Positions 47,195 through 60,411 are shown, counted from the stretch's first letter. The stretch is DNA of 64,000 nt from Aselliscus stoliczkanus (GCA_033961575.1 CM066728.1:101012852-101076851); one strand, 5' to 3'. A program made the numbers and translations. Notes: generated by a model not told the origin, from the letters alone.

Positions 47195-49500
47195 CCTGCT
47201 TTAAATACTTTAAGGTAACATTTGTTCTCACATACTTTTTCTTCAAGTAAAATTAGAGTACTAGGAACTGAGAGTGACATTGTTTCCCAGAGTTGGAGCC
47301 ACTGGAGATGTATCAAAAATTACAATTTTCTTTTTTCAGCACATAACACTGTCAGTAATGGTGTGTAAGTGTATTACTCCTTTCAAGTAAGTACCCCAGG
47401 TCTGTCTTACATGGTTTGCTATTGAGATAGCTTATGGTGTTCTTGGTCATGGGCTGTTTGTTTTAGAGAAATTAACACATACACTACTAAATAACACTTA
47501 TTGAGTCACATCAAAGTTGAAGTTGTCTGAAATTAGGTAAATATATATTTAGATTATGTCCATGATACACCTCTCAAAGCTTTCAGCCATCAATATTGTC
47601 ATTCAAATTATAGTTTAAAATTGTGGGTGACATATTCCACGGCACATTTCAGAGAATTTGAATTCAAAGTGAATCCCTTTTTCGAATAATTTAAGATTAC
47701 AATCCATTCAAGTTTGTATTTGTTATCAATCTACTTTACTTTTCAGTTTAAGGCCCTGAAATCATAGACGATCAAGCTTAGATTCATGCTCAGAACTTTA
47801 CCCTGCAAGCATATCAGAGATTCTTTCTTTAAGTAACTTTTTTTGGATCTCTTTCTTCATGTGGAAAAACAAACAAATAAACAAAAAAAACCTAGAAGTT
47901 AGGCAGAATAAAAATAGAGAATCACCTGGTAGTAGTCTTGAAAGCAAAATTATAATGTTCTAACAACATATTGAAAGAAGGTAGCCAGCTTGAAAATCAG
48001 TAGGATTCCTAAAGAAAGGGTACAAATGAAGTTCTTTTAGATAATAGAGAAATTGCAGAGACTAAATAGATTTCTCTAAATTGCCTTGCCTGAGGAAAAT
48101 GTCAGGGAATTTCCTACACTTGGATCTTCCTTAAAATGGGCAATTAGCAATATTGTACTGACAAGTGACATGCTTTTGTCAGTGATTTATATTTTAATAT
48201 GGATTAATCATTTATATACTGCATATGCCCAAAATGCTCCTTTTAAGCCATCAACTCATTTGTGAAAATGTGCAATTCATATTATCTGGTACTTGCTATC
48301 AGATTTTACAAGTAGAAGACATTCATTTAGATTGTTTTTACTCTATCTCTGGGAGGTAAAATGTCATAGATGATATGACCTTATTTCAAGTTGAAGGTAG
48401 TACAGAAGCAATGGTGATAGACATTTCATTTGGAAATTACAAATAAATATCGTCCTTTGGCCTGAATCACATGATTATTACTCTCATTTAATTCATGTGA
48501 GATTGTCATACTTATTGTTAAACAAACATAAATATCAAAATCTCAGATCTCAAAACATTTCTTATAAGTTTTGTGTTGATTCTCATGCTTTCCAGGTAAA
48601 GTACATATATGATTTGCAATAAAAATAATGAGTATTATTAGTGGGCACGCACATGTGTACTGAATACTCCCGTTGAGAAACAATTCTCAATGGAACTCTT
48701 ATTTTTCTGATAATCTGGTGAAGAAGCATTGACAGCTTGTGTTTCAGATTCTTTCAAGTGTGTTTGCATAGCAAATAGCCTTGAAACATAGATATAGTAT
48801 CTCCTTCTGTAGTAGAAAGCATCTTTTGTTTTCTGATCAGGATAATAAAAAATAACACCTCTCTCCATGGAAATGTTGGGCAGGTTTGCTCATAGCCTCA
48901 TTGTAAGTATACCTTTCAAGTGGAGTTCTCTGCATCACCCCCAAGAGAACTGGGAGCAGGGCAATGGGAATTGATGTGGACAGGAAACTCATGCTATGCC
49001 CTCTGAGTAGTAAAGTTCTTTGTCTCTGACCAAGGTGACTTTCCACTCACATCTTTGAAACCAGGAAACCAACTTGTTAATTTGCAAATAGGGCAGAGCT
49101 TCAAAGTCTCCACAACATTCCCTGTATGTTTCAAACTATACTTTCTGAACCACATTATATAAAAGGAAGGATGGGGTTTCAGTTTTCTGTTTTTCACCGT
49201 AATATCAAGAGTTCAGTAGCCCTCACCAAACTACAACATTTACTGAGACTTCAACCTTTTCATTTTTCTGAAATATGTCATTTTGGTACATTAAAACTTG
49301 TACAGTTCTTTCTAGCTGGAAAAGTAGTTTTATATAAATTATCTAATTTAATCTCCCCTAACCAGAGGAATATTATCATAAACAAGTTTCTGATAAGGAA
49401 ACAATGAGACTCAAAAATGTAGTAAAAATACAGCCAGGGATATACCATTTATAAATATTAATAGTATCGTCTGACATGCAAAGCTTTGCTTTGCCTGCGT
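47195..49500. other. AT-rich stretch, no recognised feature
   Basis: Unique AT-rich sequence. Open frames of 67-93 codons between 48638 and 49407 overlap one another on both strands and lack motifs. Confidence 0.4.
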
Positions 49501-49506
49501 ATCACT

Positions 49507-49508
<2 letters not shown>

Positions 49509-49541
<33 letters not shown>
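49509..49541. repeat. (ATT)n microsatellite
   Basis: Eleven tandem ATT units. Confidence 0.95.
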
Positions 49542-49549
49542 GTTTAACT

Positions 49550-51535
49550 CTATACTTTCCATTAATATATGTGAAAAATTGTTTACCACCATAAAGGGAT
49601 TCATGAAAACTTAGAGAACCCACAGGATATTTTGGAATTATTAAGCACAGTTATCAGAAATATGCAATTTCTGGGAATACCAGGTATTTATGACTATGAA
49701 AGTTATTATTAAAAATAAAAAAATAAATCCCTTTAAATAACAAGCCAATGCATAATATTATTATTTAGATGAATGACAATGAAAACACTATATCTTAAAA
49801 CTAATATGACACACATAAATCAGTAGATGAAAATATTATATATCCTTAAATGTAAAATTTAGAGAATAAAAAATATTGAAGGTAAAAGGTTCAGAAGTTA
49901 TAATAAGAACAACAAATTAACCCTTGGGGGACAAAAAATAAGAAATAAATTATTAGAGAATAAATTATTGACTGCAATACAAATATAATAAAATAAAATA
50001 AAATATGGAGATAAAATCTAAGGAGAAGGAGGAGGAAAAAAGAGGAACCACATCTGGTTTCTGAGAGCATTAAGATTTTTAAAATTTCAAGACAAATGAA
50101 AAACTAAAGCATAACTGAAATATATAATGTTTGGAATACAAAATAGACAGGAAGAAAGATTGAATAGTTATTAAGTAGAAGTACCTCTTGAAAGTAAGTT
50201 AAAAATAGATAAATGAGTAATTTCCAAGAATTTATACATTTCCAAAACTTTCTCAATAAACATATAAAATCTGAATTTCCTTATCAATAGTAACAAAATT
50301 GAATCAGCAGTTTACGAATAGTCACTGAAAAATCCATATACTTAGTCAATTTTATGACATAACCAAGAAAAAGATCATTTTATCCGATACAATTATTGCA
50401 GTGTACATAAAAGAGGAAAAAGCTCGCCAGCTGTTGTGATGCTAGTGCAATCTTTACCTCATACTCTCTAGATGATTGCTAATGACTAGTCATCATATTC
50501 AATGTAAACGTAAGGGGAAGAGGGAAGAATTGGAAGGATGCTGCAGATGGTGTCTATCCCCTTTGATCAGAATTGTAAGCTTTGCCATGTACTCCATTGC
50601 GCATTTCACCTAAAGACTCACTGGCCAGCATGACAGCAAAATACTGTCAGGGAATGTATCCACTTCAATTTGGAAATATATCCTCTTGAAAGATCCCTTT
50701 GCATGCAAGATGTGTAAGGAGTCTGGACTCACAGAAATTTGCCACAAATTGAATGTTTTAATTTCTTTTCTTCCCATATCTTAATAGGTAGAGCAGAGTG
50801 GAAATGCCAGGGATAAAAGTAGAAGGCAAATCTGGATTTGGTCTTAAACATATTTTCAAATTAAAGCTTTTTGCCTCAGATTCAAAATTTGGGGCCCAGT
50901 AATAACAAGAATGTTGGCAGTGGGTTTTACACCCACTCCTGGCTACAGTCGTTTACGGCATTAAACTCCCCCTGTGGCTTCTATTATCCCAACAGAATGA
51001 TTAAAAAAAAAAAAGAATTATCCTTTTTGATGCATCTCTGAATAATTTCTGAATTTCTTCCTAGATTAATTGATTCTTTCTGATCTTCCATTTTGGGATA
51101 TTTCCTATTTGCTGATTATTTTACACAGGACGCAGTAGCTGGGGTTTTATACTTAAGCCATAGCCTTCCTATTATTTTGTTTCTAAAATCTGCTTTTAAG
51201 GCTTCCTCTTTGTATATGCCATTAGAACTTTCCATTTCCTTCCATTTAGACGTCCACCCAATCTATCCCAATCTTCTTCTTTGTGTATTAGGATTTGAGT
51301 TAAAATAAAATGTTTTTACTATTCAGGTCTGGTAATTTTATTCATTTTAAAGATGTATTTTCTCTAAGAACTAACATTTCACTCGATCCACCATTATATT
51401 GACAACACTGTGTATTTCCCCATAGAACAGCTAACGTGGCTTCCTCCCATATCCAATTGTAAGGAGCTTACTCCAAGCTGAAGACCTACTTAGGTTAGTA
51501 TCTCCAACTCTTTTAGACGTAGGCTATTAATATTA
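49550..51535. other. AT-rich stretch, possibly with degraded L1
   Basis: 49900-50350 is A-rich on the plus strand and contains AAAATTGAATCAGCAGTTTA, a sequence reminiscent of old L1 ORF2, but the signal is too weak for a call. 50400-51535 is unique. Confidence 0.3.
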
Positions 51536-51544
51536 ATGCTAATA

Positions 51545-51765
51545 TGAAGAGTTCCTATTTATTGAATGGCCATACCTTAAGACATCCAGGATACACATAG
51601 CCTCTAATATTCACAGAAAAGCCTATAAGTAAAGCATCGTTTGCTCCATTGTACATAAAAGAAAACTGAGACTCCAAGAAATGAATTAATATGACCAAGT
51701 CAAATTATTTGTAAATACAGCTAATATTTGTACTCAGACATGCCTGACTTTAAATCACATACTTA
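51545..51765 (-). mobile_element. MIR element
   Basis: Antisense MIR landmarks: ATGAAGAGTTCCTATTTATT, TGTACATAAAAGAAAACTGA, GACTCCAAGAAATGAATTAA and GACCAAGTCAAATTATTTG (compare ..GAAACTGAGGC..GGTTAAGTAACTTGCCCAAGGTCAC). Confidence 0.6.
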
Positions 51766-51850
51766 TTTATAACAATCGCAACTAATATCTTTATCCCTGT
51801 TTTCATCCATAAACCATTGAACACTTATCTGTATCTTTTTTTTGTAAATG

Positions 51851-51995
51851 TAATGATTCTAAAGTTGTTGTTATTTTGTGTGTTTTTTTCAGGGCAGTGT
51901 CACTGGCCCTCATATGTGGGACCGAACCGGGGCCGCTGGCTTCCCAGGCCAGCGCTTAACCACAACGCCACTCGGCCAGCCCTAAGATTCTACAG
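51851..51995 (-). mobile_element. Short tRNA-derived SINE (minus strand)
   Basis: Body 51865-51981: tail (TTGTTGTTATTTTGTGTG plus T7), then CAGGGCAGTGTCACTGGCCC, GGGACCGAACCGGGGCCGCT and CCACTCGGCCAGCC. A likely target-site duplication (GATTCTAMAG core) lies at 51851-51864 and 51982-51995. Confidence 0.9.
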
Positions 51996-51999
51996 TTTT

Positions 52000-53160
52000 G
52001 ATAATTATTTTTCAGTTATGTTTGGGTATTTTCCATCGTGTTTTCATATGAAAAATATCTATGTATATACTATTGTCCCACACAAATTTAAAATTCTTTT
52101 CAAATTAATACAGAAACTAGACTGTTGGATGATTTTCATTGACAGTAAACTGCTTCTTACTCTGAACAGTTGTTGAAAGTATTAGGATCCTTTATTCAGA
52201 ATCAAAAAAAATATATTTCTAATATGATCATTATTATACTAGTTTAACTGAGAAGTAGATGAGATTTAAGCATGTCTAATACACTCCAGACCACTTTAAT
52301 TTTCTTTTCATTAAGACCTAAGAATCCCATTGAAAATAATATAATATTAGGAATAGGCAATAAGTTGTACAAACTTAGCCTAGATTCCTTTTAGAAGTTT
52401 ATCTAAAGTAAAATTATGAATCAGATTGTCATGAATTGTCCCTTAACAAATCAGAAAATTAGATAACAAGTATAACAAGGAATATGGGTTTTCTTCCCAT
52501 TAGGCCCATTCTTACATTGGGCCTAAAACTTTGAGCTATCAGCACTCACCCTTATTTCAAGATTTTTTTCCTAGCTCACAATGACAGATCAAATTAGTAC
52601 TCTTATTGTCTGCTTTCTGTTACAATAGTGCAACTGTAGAAACTAAAAGGGTGGAAAGATTTTCTCTGTTTTCTGCTTAGCAATTGTACCAAGGTGGGAG
52701 CATTCATACTTTTTTTTGGACTGAGGTAATAGCAGTTGATTTTCCACATATCTTTTGATGATTTGCCAGATTGTATAAGTCCAGTCACTGGTATACTTTC
52801 TGGAGAGACAGATGAGTATATAGTTTGGCTAAAGATATCTTCCAAGTTATTAGAAAAGGTACTTGCAGAAATGTTCCAGGCTTACTTTCCACTGTGGCTT
52901 TAATTTCTCAATATTCCTTTTTATATCAGGGTTCAATGATGGATATTTGGTAGCACAAGCTTGAAAACAACATTCTGGTTTTCTCTTTATTTTGGGAAAT
53001 TAGAGGCTCAATTTAGTATTTTTTTTACAGAGCTAACCCGTGATTATTTGCTGAGGAAATCTTTTGCATCTGCTAAGTACTCCCTTGGTTCCCTTCTGTG
53101 ATATGGTTGAATAGCAGTTTACTCAGGGAGAAATAATGGTTACGCCCAATAAGTCTCATA
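52000..53160. other. AT-rich stretch, no recognised feature
   Basis: Unique AT-rich sequence without supported features. Confidence 0.4.
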
Positions 53161-53164
53161 AGAG

Positions 53165-53290
53165 AATTCAATCATTCAAGCAACAAATACTTATTGAGTG
53201 CCAACCATATGCCAAACATACCACTCAGGTTTCTTGGATTACATCAACAAATAAAAAGATAAAAATATTTGACCTTGTGAAGCATATCAG
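53165..53290 (+). mobile_element. L2-like fragment
   Basis: CAAGCAACAAATACTTATTG followed by AGTGCCAACCATATGCC and ATTACATCAACAAATAAA follows the L2 3'-end order (TTATTGAGTGCCTACTATGTGCCAG ... GAACAAA). Confidence 0.55.
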
Positions 53291-53429
53291 CTGCATTGCA
53301 TAAAGTTAACACATTGGGTCTGCAATTATCATGCAACACGGAACATTCATCTCCAGGTATTTCTCAAAGTTTATGTTCTCAGAAGCACTGCAACACAATA
53401 TTTATCCAAAGCATGATAGAGAGAAATAT

Positions 53430-53820
53430 TATTCGTGTTAGTTTGCTAGCTGCCATTACAAACTAGCACAAACTCGGTGGCTTACACAACAGAGATGTAT
53501 TACCTCATAGTTTTGAGGACAGAAGTATAAAATCGAGATGTCAGAAGGGTTGGTTTCTGGGCTTGTGGAAACATCACCTCATCATCACATGGTTTTCTCC
53601 CTCACACTGTCTTCCCTCTACGTGTCTCTCTTTTCTCAGCATCCAAATTTCCCCTTTTTAGGAGAGTGGTTACATTAGATTAGGGTTCAAGGACATCATT
53701 TTAACTTGATGATATCTACAATGATTCTATTTCAAAATGTTTACATTCTGAAATACTGAGGGTTAAGACTTCAAAATATGAATTTTCAGGGAAACATTCA
53801 AATCATCATAATGTTTATAG
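53430..53820 (-). mobile_element. MaLR-like LTR (minus strand)
   Basis: GTGTTAGTTTGCTAGCTGCC, ATTACAAACTAGCACAAACT, CGGTGGCTTACACAACAGAG, CTCATAGTTTTGAGGACAGA, ATCACATGGTTTTCTCCCTC and GAGGGTTAAGACTTCAAAAT are the antisense counterparts of the LTR landmarks seen at 9.1 and 20.7 kb. Confidence 0.65.
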
Positions 53821-53824
53821 AAGA

Positions 53825-54470
53825 ATATCTAGATAAGGATTAAGTTGAACCATCAGGCTCTGTACTCGAACCTTACACATTGCCATCTTTCATCTCTCTT
53901 ACTCCAACAATAAGAACAACTTTTCCTAGAATGTGTTTTGACTTTATGGCATTATTCTACTCTGAAGGTAGAACTGCGTTTTGCATGCCACTACATTTTT
54001 ACACAAATATGTAAAATTTTTGGTCTTATTTACTACAAGGAGTTTATATGTTAGTTACTAAGTAGACAGTGGTGTCTAATGATGCAGCTGTGAGGATGCA
54101 TCTATGACCCTCTTTAGAAGTCTCAGTATTAAAAATATTTGTGGTCTTCAAATAAATATTTGATACGTATTTTTTTACTTATGAAAAATGTCCTTCACAT
54201 AACCAACAGTGATTTTGTGTCTTATTTTGCCTTTTGGAAACTACAAATAAATTATTGATTTGACTGAGGTATTTTGCAGTGATATGTTGAACATATGCTA
54301 ATATTTCTGTGTTTATTTGTCTTCTTTCATTGATCTCTATTGTTCAACTCTTTTAATCATCATGTAATGTATGCATTTTTTATAAGGCTTTAACTAGTTT
54401 TGGAAAGAATGATGTTTAGAAAGAAAGTGATTTTATTTACTCTAAATAAAATCATAATTGAACCTACATT
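53825..54470. other. AT-rich stretch, no recognised feature
   Basis: Unique AT-rich sequence. Confidence 0.4.
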
Positions 54471-54477
54471 AAATGAG

Positions 54478-54593
54478 TAACACAAAGGCCGGACGAGTGG
54501 CAAGGTGGTTAAGAGCTGGCTTGGGACACCAGCGGCCCCGGTTCAGATCCCACATATGAGGGCCAGTGACACAGCCTTCTAAAAAAAAAAATT

Positions 54594-54625
<32 letters not shown>

Positions 54626-54629
54626 CACA
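54478..54629 (+). mobile_element. Short tRNA-derived SINE
   Basis: Head GGCCGGACGAGTGGCAAGG, arm GAGCTGGCTTGGGACACCAG, B-box-like GGTTCAGATCCC, end GACACAGCCTTCT, and an A-tail grading into (AAAT)n. Its arm has the GAGCTGGCTTGGGACRCC form also seen in the long SINE at 38.2 kb. A short TAACACA duplication (54478-54484 and 54623-54629) flanks it. Confidence 0.9.
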
Positions 54630-55675
54630 TTATGTTTTAATTCAGTAAACATAGCAGCAGAAATTTATTTTCCATTTGTAAATGAGGCGTACTATCAAAA
54701 CTTTGACAAATCTTTTTTGTTTTGTATGTATATATTTTTTCTATTTTAAGTATATTTTGACTCATGGCTGCAATATTCTACTTATGTTCCAAATTATTGC
54801 TGGTTTTCTTTACTATTGTTTCCTTTTGATCCAGGTGGACCTTTATTCAAGACTGTGGTACACAATCTATTTCTGCCTTTCTCAACGGACTATATCAGAG
54901 AAATGTCAGAAAAGGACCTCCAGTACATACAAAGAGCCATTTGTCCGATAGTTGCCACCTTCCTTTATATCATTTGGGACCCATGAGATAAATTCCTCTA
55001 CCACTCGAAGTCTTTATAGCTAACAAACATGTGTAATTCAGAAACATTTAGTTACATCATAACACGTTATTCCTCAAACTATCAAGTACCAAGATGGACA
55101 TAATAGATGTGAATGAACTTCCACTCCTGTTCTGCATATCATTTTAAATTATATCAAATCAAACTCAAATGATATAATTACAGTCGCATAGATAGACATT
55201 ATTAGATAAGACCAAAACCTAAACAATAAATTCCAACAATTATAAATGCCCGAAATACCTTTTTGTTTAAATTACATTTTTAAAATGTGAAAGTACATTA
55301 TGCCTGCATGCTCATTGCAAAAATAAGAATGCGGTTCTGTCTAGAGCAAAAAAGGAGGTTCCAATTATCTACCTTCATGTTCTTTCTGCAAGCAGTTTAC
55401 AATATATCAATATTAAGCTTTTCATTTCTTGCATTTAATTATTTATATGCATTGGTATTTAAATTCCTATATGAATGTCTATTTGTGTGAATGTCTATAT
55501 GTTACATTTTTTCATAATACTAACAGTGCAAAACTGCTAATTGCCTTTTCAAATATCAATATAGTATCTTGGTGATTATTCCATTTTAAAATATTTTGAT
55601 AAAATTACCACTTCCTTTTCAGCTGTTGAATAGTTTCACTATCTTTTTGTTTAATACAGATTTGTTTCAAAAATC
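54630..55675. other. AT-rich stretch, no recognised feature
   Basis: Unique AT-rich sequence. The left edge of the adjacent L1 is uncertain. Confidence 0.4.
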
Positions 55676-55679
55676 ATCT

Positions 55680-56764
55680 ATTTTGAGGTGCTGTCTCATT
55701 GTTGTTTTCATTTGCATTTCATTAATCTAGTGAAGTTGAGAATGTTTTCATATATCTGTTGCCCGTTTGTATGTCTTCTTGGGAGAAGTTTTTGTTCATG
55801 TCCTCTACCCATTTTTTTAATTGGATTTTTGTCTTTTTGTTGTTGAGTTGTATGAGTTCCTTATATATTTTGGATATTAGCCCCTTATCAGAGGTATTGT
55901 TTGCAAATATTTTCTTCCATTCGGTTGGTTGCCTGTTGGTTTTGCTAATGGTTTATTTTGCTGTGCGGCAGATTTTTAGTTTGATATATAGTCCCATTCA
56001 TTTATTTTAGCTTTTACTCCCCATGGCTTTGAGGTCAAATTCATAAAATCCTCTTTGTACCCAAAGTCCATAAGTTTAGTATCTGTGCTTTCTTCTATGC
56101 AGTTTATTGTTTCAGATCTTATGTTTAGGTCTTTGATCCATTTTGAGTTAATTTTGGTATAGGGAGACAGATGGCAGTCTAGTTTCATTCTTTTGCATGT
56201 TGTTTTCCAATTTTCTTAGCACCATTTGTTGAAGAGGCTTTCTTTTCTCCATTGTATGTTTTTGGCTCCTTTGTCTAAAATTATCTGCCCATATTTATGT
56301 GGGTTTATTAAATATTTCTGGGTTTTCAATTCTATTCCATTGCTCTGTGTATCTGTTTTTCTTCCAATCCCATGCTGTTTTTATTATTATTGCTCTGTAG
56401 TACAAGCTGAAGTCAGGGAGTGTGATACCTCCAGTGTTATTCTTTTTTCTTAGGAACCATATGACTTCACTCATCTGTGGGCTATAAAACTGAAAGCAAC
56501 AAAGAGACAAGACAAACAAATAAAGGAACAAAAACTCAGAGACACAGATAATAGTTTGGTGGTTACCAGAGGGAAAGGGGGAGAGGAGTGTTAGAAGAGG
56601 GTAAACGGGGTCAAATGTATGGTGATGGAAGGAGAACGAACTCTGGATGATAAGCACACAATGTGTTATATAGATGATGTATTGCAGAATTGTCCATCTG
56701 AAACCTATGTAATTTTACGAACCATTGTCACCCCAGTAAATTTAATTAAAAAATAAAATAAAAT
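55680..56764. mobile_element. L1 with large 5' inversion
   Basis: 55680-56451 is L1 ORF2 on the minus strand. Frames there show [20 protein letters not shown] and YTKINSKWIKDLNIRSET, which belong to the L1 reverse transcriptase/C-terminal region. From about 56452 the sequence is L1 on the plus strand: ACCATATGACTTCACTCATC, TTTGGTGGTTACCAGAGGG, GTTATATAGATGATGTATTG, CACCCCAGTAAAT and an A-rich tail. About 1.1 kb in total. The ORF2 protein normally performs target-primed reverse transcription; here it is truncated, inverted and interrupted by stops. Confidence 0.9.
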
Positions 56765-57043
56765 GAGAACACTGCCTAACAGTAAAACATCCATTGTTTG
56801 GAATAGAAAATTCAGCTCTTGGTAGCTGGGTGATGAGACTCAGCTCTTTCTTAAATGCATAACTACCAAACCAACCTTAGAGAATGCTTGTGAGGCAGAG
56901 TCAATGAGGTGATACGTTAATTCAGAATAAATGTCCAAGGAACAATAGTTGTTATTATAGTCCCATGATCAGGTTCATCAAGATTACAAAAAAAATCTAT
57001 TTTGATATTGTTTTCTTAGTTTTTTATTGTAACCTAGTTAAAA

Positions 57044-57050
57044 CCAAAAC

Positions 57051-57093
<43 letters not shown>

Positions 57094-57198
57094 TATTTTT
57101 TGAGGGCAGTGTCACTGGCCTTCGTATGTGGGACCTGAACCAGGACCGCTGGCTCACCAAGCCAGCGCTTAACCACTGCGCCACCCAAAACGTATTTA
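57044..57198 (-). mobile_element. 5'-truncated short SINE (minus strand)
   Basis: A (TTTA)n tail (57051-57094), GAGGGCAGTGTCACTGGCC, CACCAAGCCAGCGCTTAACC and ACTGCGCCAC. The head ends there, so the GGCCGGCCGA start is missing. Direct repeats CCAAAACKTATTTA (57044-57057 and 57185-57198) mark the insertion. Confidence 0.88.
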
Positions 57199-57321
57199 TG
57201 ATTATCATTCATCTATTCCCTCCAGCCCACTTCCTGCTCAATATTTATTGTATGTTAACTACCTAACATGCTTTCCTTATTATTACTATTCTCTTTTCCC
57301 TATTTTATTCTTGATCTAGCA

Positions 57322-57325
<4 letters not shown>

Positions 57326-57358
<33 letters not shown>
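57326..57358. repeat. (TA)n microsatellite
   Basis: About sixteen TA units; self-complementary. Confidence 0.95.
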
Positions 57359-57360
<2 letters not shown>

Positions 57361-57748
57361 CTATTTCAAATTAAATACTAAGAATGCCTGTCAAGAAAAT
57401 ATTTTTAGGATATTTTACTTCATACTTCATGGTCTCCAAATCACACCCTGTCATGTGTTTGGTTAGAATACTTATTATATTTATAAGCAAAATTATGTTT
57501 TAATATATCTTTTTGGGCAACCCTTAGATTTCATCTTAAACTCATATAGATTCCTTAGTTTTAAGTGGTAGCGTTTCAGTTTTTGTTCAGTTAGTTTTGC
57601 ATTCTTTTTCTCCCCATCTCTTCTAAGATCTTTTCAGGCTGATTATTAAGTTGGCTAGATTTTTCCCCCTTTCCATTATTTTTCTCACCCAATAAGTTAT
57701 GTATTTTTCAGTCCTCCAATATTTGAAATATATTCCTTTGCCTTTCTT

Positions 57749-57776
57749 ATTTGTGATATAATAAAATATCACAAAT
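57749..57776. repeat. Perfect 11-bp inverted repeat
   Basis: ATTTGTGATAT (57749-57759), loop AATAAA, ATATCACAAAT (57766-57776). No known function. Confidence 0.9.
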
Positions 57777-58144
57777 TATGGGAGTGTTTTTGTGGGGTTT
57801 TTTTGCTGAGTGGACAAAATTAACTAGAAGGACAGTCTAGAGAGGCGAATGTTATTGTATAGGTGAAAACAGGTTATCTGGTTGATAGGTATGAATGAAA
57901 TTCATAGGAATGAAATTCCAGTAATCAAGAATACTGGAAATTTATCAAAACCACAACATAAAAACACAAAGTGAAGTAAGAGGAGGAAAGACAGGCAAAA
58001 CCATTGAGTGTTCTGTATGCCCCTCCCCGCAACCCACCTTTCATTGGATAGGTAAGCTAGGAATTCAGCAGTTGTCAGGTAGGACTATATGTGTATTCCC
58101 TAGTCTGGATGGCTCACCAGAAGAATGGTCTCGAATGTATTATG

Positions 58145-58255
58145 GATATAATTACACTAATTGCAACTCATCTGCACTCCATTTCCCACATAAGAAAATT
58201 GAAATTGAGAATTATTTAACAGCTCTTCTTAAGTCACACAGGTGAACAGAAAACC
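58145..58255 (-). mobile_element. MIR fragment
   Basis: CATAAGAAAATTGAAATTGA, TTAACAGCTCTTCTTAAGTC and ACACAGGTGAACAG fit the antisense MIR core, weakly. Confidence 0.5.
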
Positions 58256-58259
58256 AGCT

Positions 58260-59725
58260 ATTCAAAGCAGCACTCGCTCTTTGGAAAGGCAGCATTTAAT
58301 ACAAAGATAAGCATTGACCTCCACAAGGTCAGAGAACACATTTTCAAACAACCATTAACTTTCTATCCTTTCAGCAGAACAAAGACAACATTTGATGAGA
58401 AATCTCTCATGTCACCCAGAGAGATCAGTAGCTTTCTGAAGAGTTGGAAGTTTGGGAAAATACTGCAACTAAAGGAAAGTGGTGATGTGTGATATAACAT
58501 CAAATAAAATGGAAAAGTCTTCTAGAAACAACTCTTTTCAAAATACGAGAAGTCTGTGGGTTTATGCCTTCGGCTTGAAGAATTGCTTGAGGAAAAGTGT
58601 GCTGATGAAAAACTATGTTCTCTGCTTCTTTAGTTCTTTCTTCAAGGAAGGCTCAACAAGTTCAAAACTGAAGCAAAGTCAGTCTTATCAGAGGTTTCAA
58701 TCAAGGAGTGTGTCACAGGCACTTGGATGCAGTCCCCTATCCCCACCATCCTTTTTTCAGTAAAAGTCTTTTATGGATGACACAGATCTGAGGCGAGGAA
58801 TCTGGGGAATGTTATATCAAAGGTGTCAAATGCCAACACACTTGCTCTTGTAACTCCAACTCTGTCCAGCTATAGACAGAAGCCCTATAGAACGCCATCA
58901 AATATATGATCAAGAATGAATAATCATTTTCATGGAGGCATGCTGCTATTCCTGCTTATAAGCAACTGTATATATAAAACCATTCAGATTGATATATTAC
59001 TATTTATATAAGTAAACACATACACAGTCCAAACAGTATTATAGTTTACAAATGATTGTTTGATGTGGTTAAAGATAAAAATTGTGAACCGTGGAGTTCA
59101 GGTCCTTCTTTGGGAAACTGAGAGGAGTGCTGCTGTCTAACTAGAAGGTAAATTTTTATTTTTATTTTTATTAGTTTCTAAATTTCTAAATCAGGTCATG
59201 CTCATCCAGGAAATGCATCTTTTCCTCCCATGGAAGCAATTAAATCATTCCACGGTTCAGGAATGTTTGAGAATCCTGAAGAAAATTAGAAAGTGAAGGA
59301 AAAGGAGTTAGGAGGACAGCCACAGAAAAAGTCATTTCCACAAGAAAGAGGAAACACACATTCCACGAATGAAGTTTCCGAAATGCCTACAATGTTTGCT
59401 GGAGAAAGTGTTCATGAAAATTCACTGCTTGTACAAGTAGAGATTGAAAATTTTCAGTGACCGAGGTCTAAAACCGTGACATTAAATGCAAGAACTAGCA
59501 GAAGTTGATTAATACAACACAAAATGACTTAAAAAGAGAAAAACACACATACCAGTACATATCACTTTTAAAATGATGTTTGCTAAATCTCCATATAGGG
59601 TGGTTGGCAGTTCAAGTTAAACCCACTTTATATATAGCATTTATAATTACTGGGTTTTGCTGATGTGTTAATAATCTCTATATGATCCTCATTTTGTGAT
59701 TTTGTTTCAGTAGTTATTTTTTTTT
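58260..59725. other. Unique stretch, no recognised feature
   Basis: Less AT-rich than most of the window. The 94-codon plus-strand frame at 58479-58763 is Ser/Lys-rich and has no recognised motif. No repeat I can name. Confidence 0.4.
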
Positions 59726-59729
59726 ATGA

Positions 59730-59865
59730 AGGCCTTTAACTTATCTATTCTTTAAATACTTATTGAGCATTCATTATCTATGCCAGACCATACTAATTTC
59801 TGTAGACAACAGTCCCTAATTTGTCATTTTTATTAAGATTCTACTGCCTAGAATGGACTCAAGTA
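59730..59865 (+). mobile_element. L2-like fragment
   Basis: TTCTTTAAATACTTATTGAG, CATTCATTATCTATGCCAGA and CATACTAATTTCTGTAGAC follow the L2 3'-end order (TTATTGAGC...TATGTGCCAGACAC). Confidence 0.5.
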
Positions 59866-60411
59866 ATATTCTGGAGGAGATGTTGCCTCTAAACATCTTA
59901 TTTCTGTCATAGTGGATAATATATTTATAATATCAGAAAAATCCCATTTTGAAAGATAGTGGGAGGGTTTTCTCTTAATTTAGAGATTTAATTCTTAGGT
60001 ACTCAAGAACTTAACTCAATTTCAGAAGCATGCACATAGTACAGTCCATGACTAAACGCTTAATATGTTTTTATATCTCTAAATAAATGCTTGGCAACAG
60101 ATGCTGTGCAGTCATTTTAATAACATGATTCTAACGCCTTCGACTTTTATTCTCAGTACTAAAATCCTGAAGAAAAGCAAAACATCACCACAAGCACAAT
60201 GGGAGAGAAACACTGCCTTCTTAACTAGTTCTGTGATTTTTAAAATGAGGAAAAACATATTATTTTCTAACGTGTAATTTGACATCTTTTTTTCCTACTC
60301 TGTGTAGCACTGAAAAGTAATTGGGTCTAAGAATACATGATTGGCTTGGCCTGTACTATGCAGGAGATTTGTTAAGACACAGTACTAGTTTTTAGAAATG
60401 GCAGAGAAATT

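Noticed and set aside
56295..56657. 120-codon minus-strand frame crossing an L1
   Set aside because: It reads across the inversion junction of a 5'-inverted L1, so it mixes antisense 3'UTR with a genuine ORF2 remnant. Described under the L1 entry.
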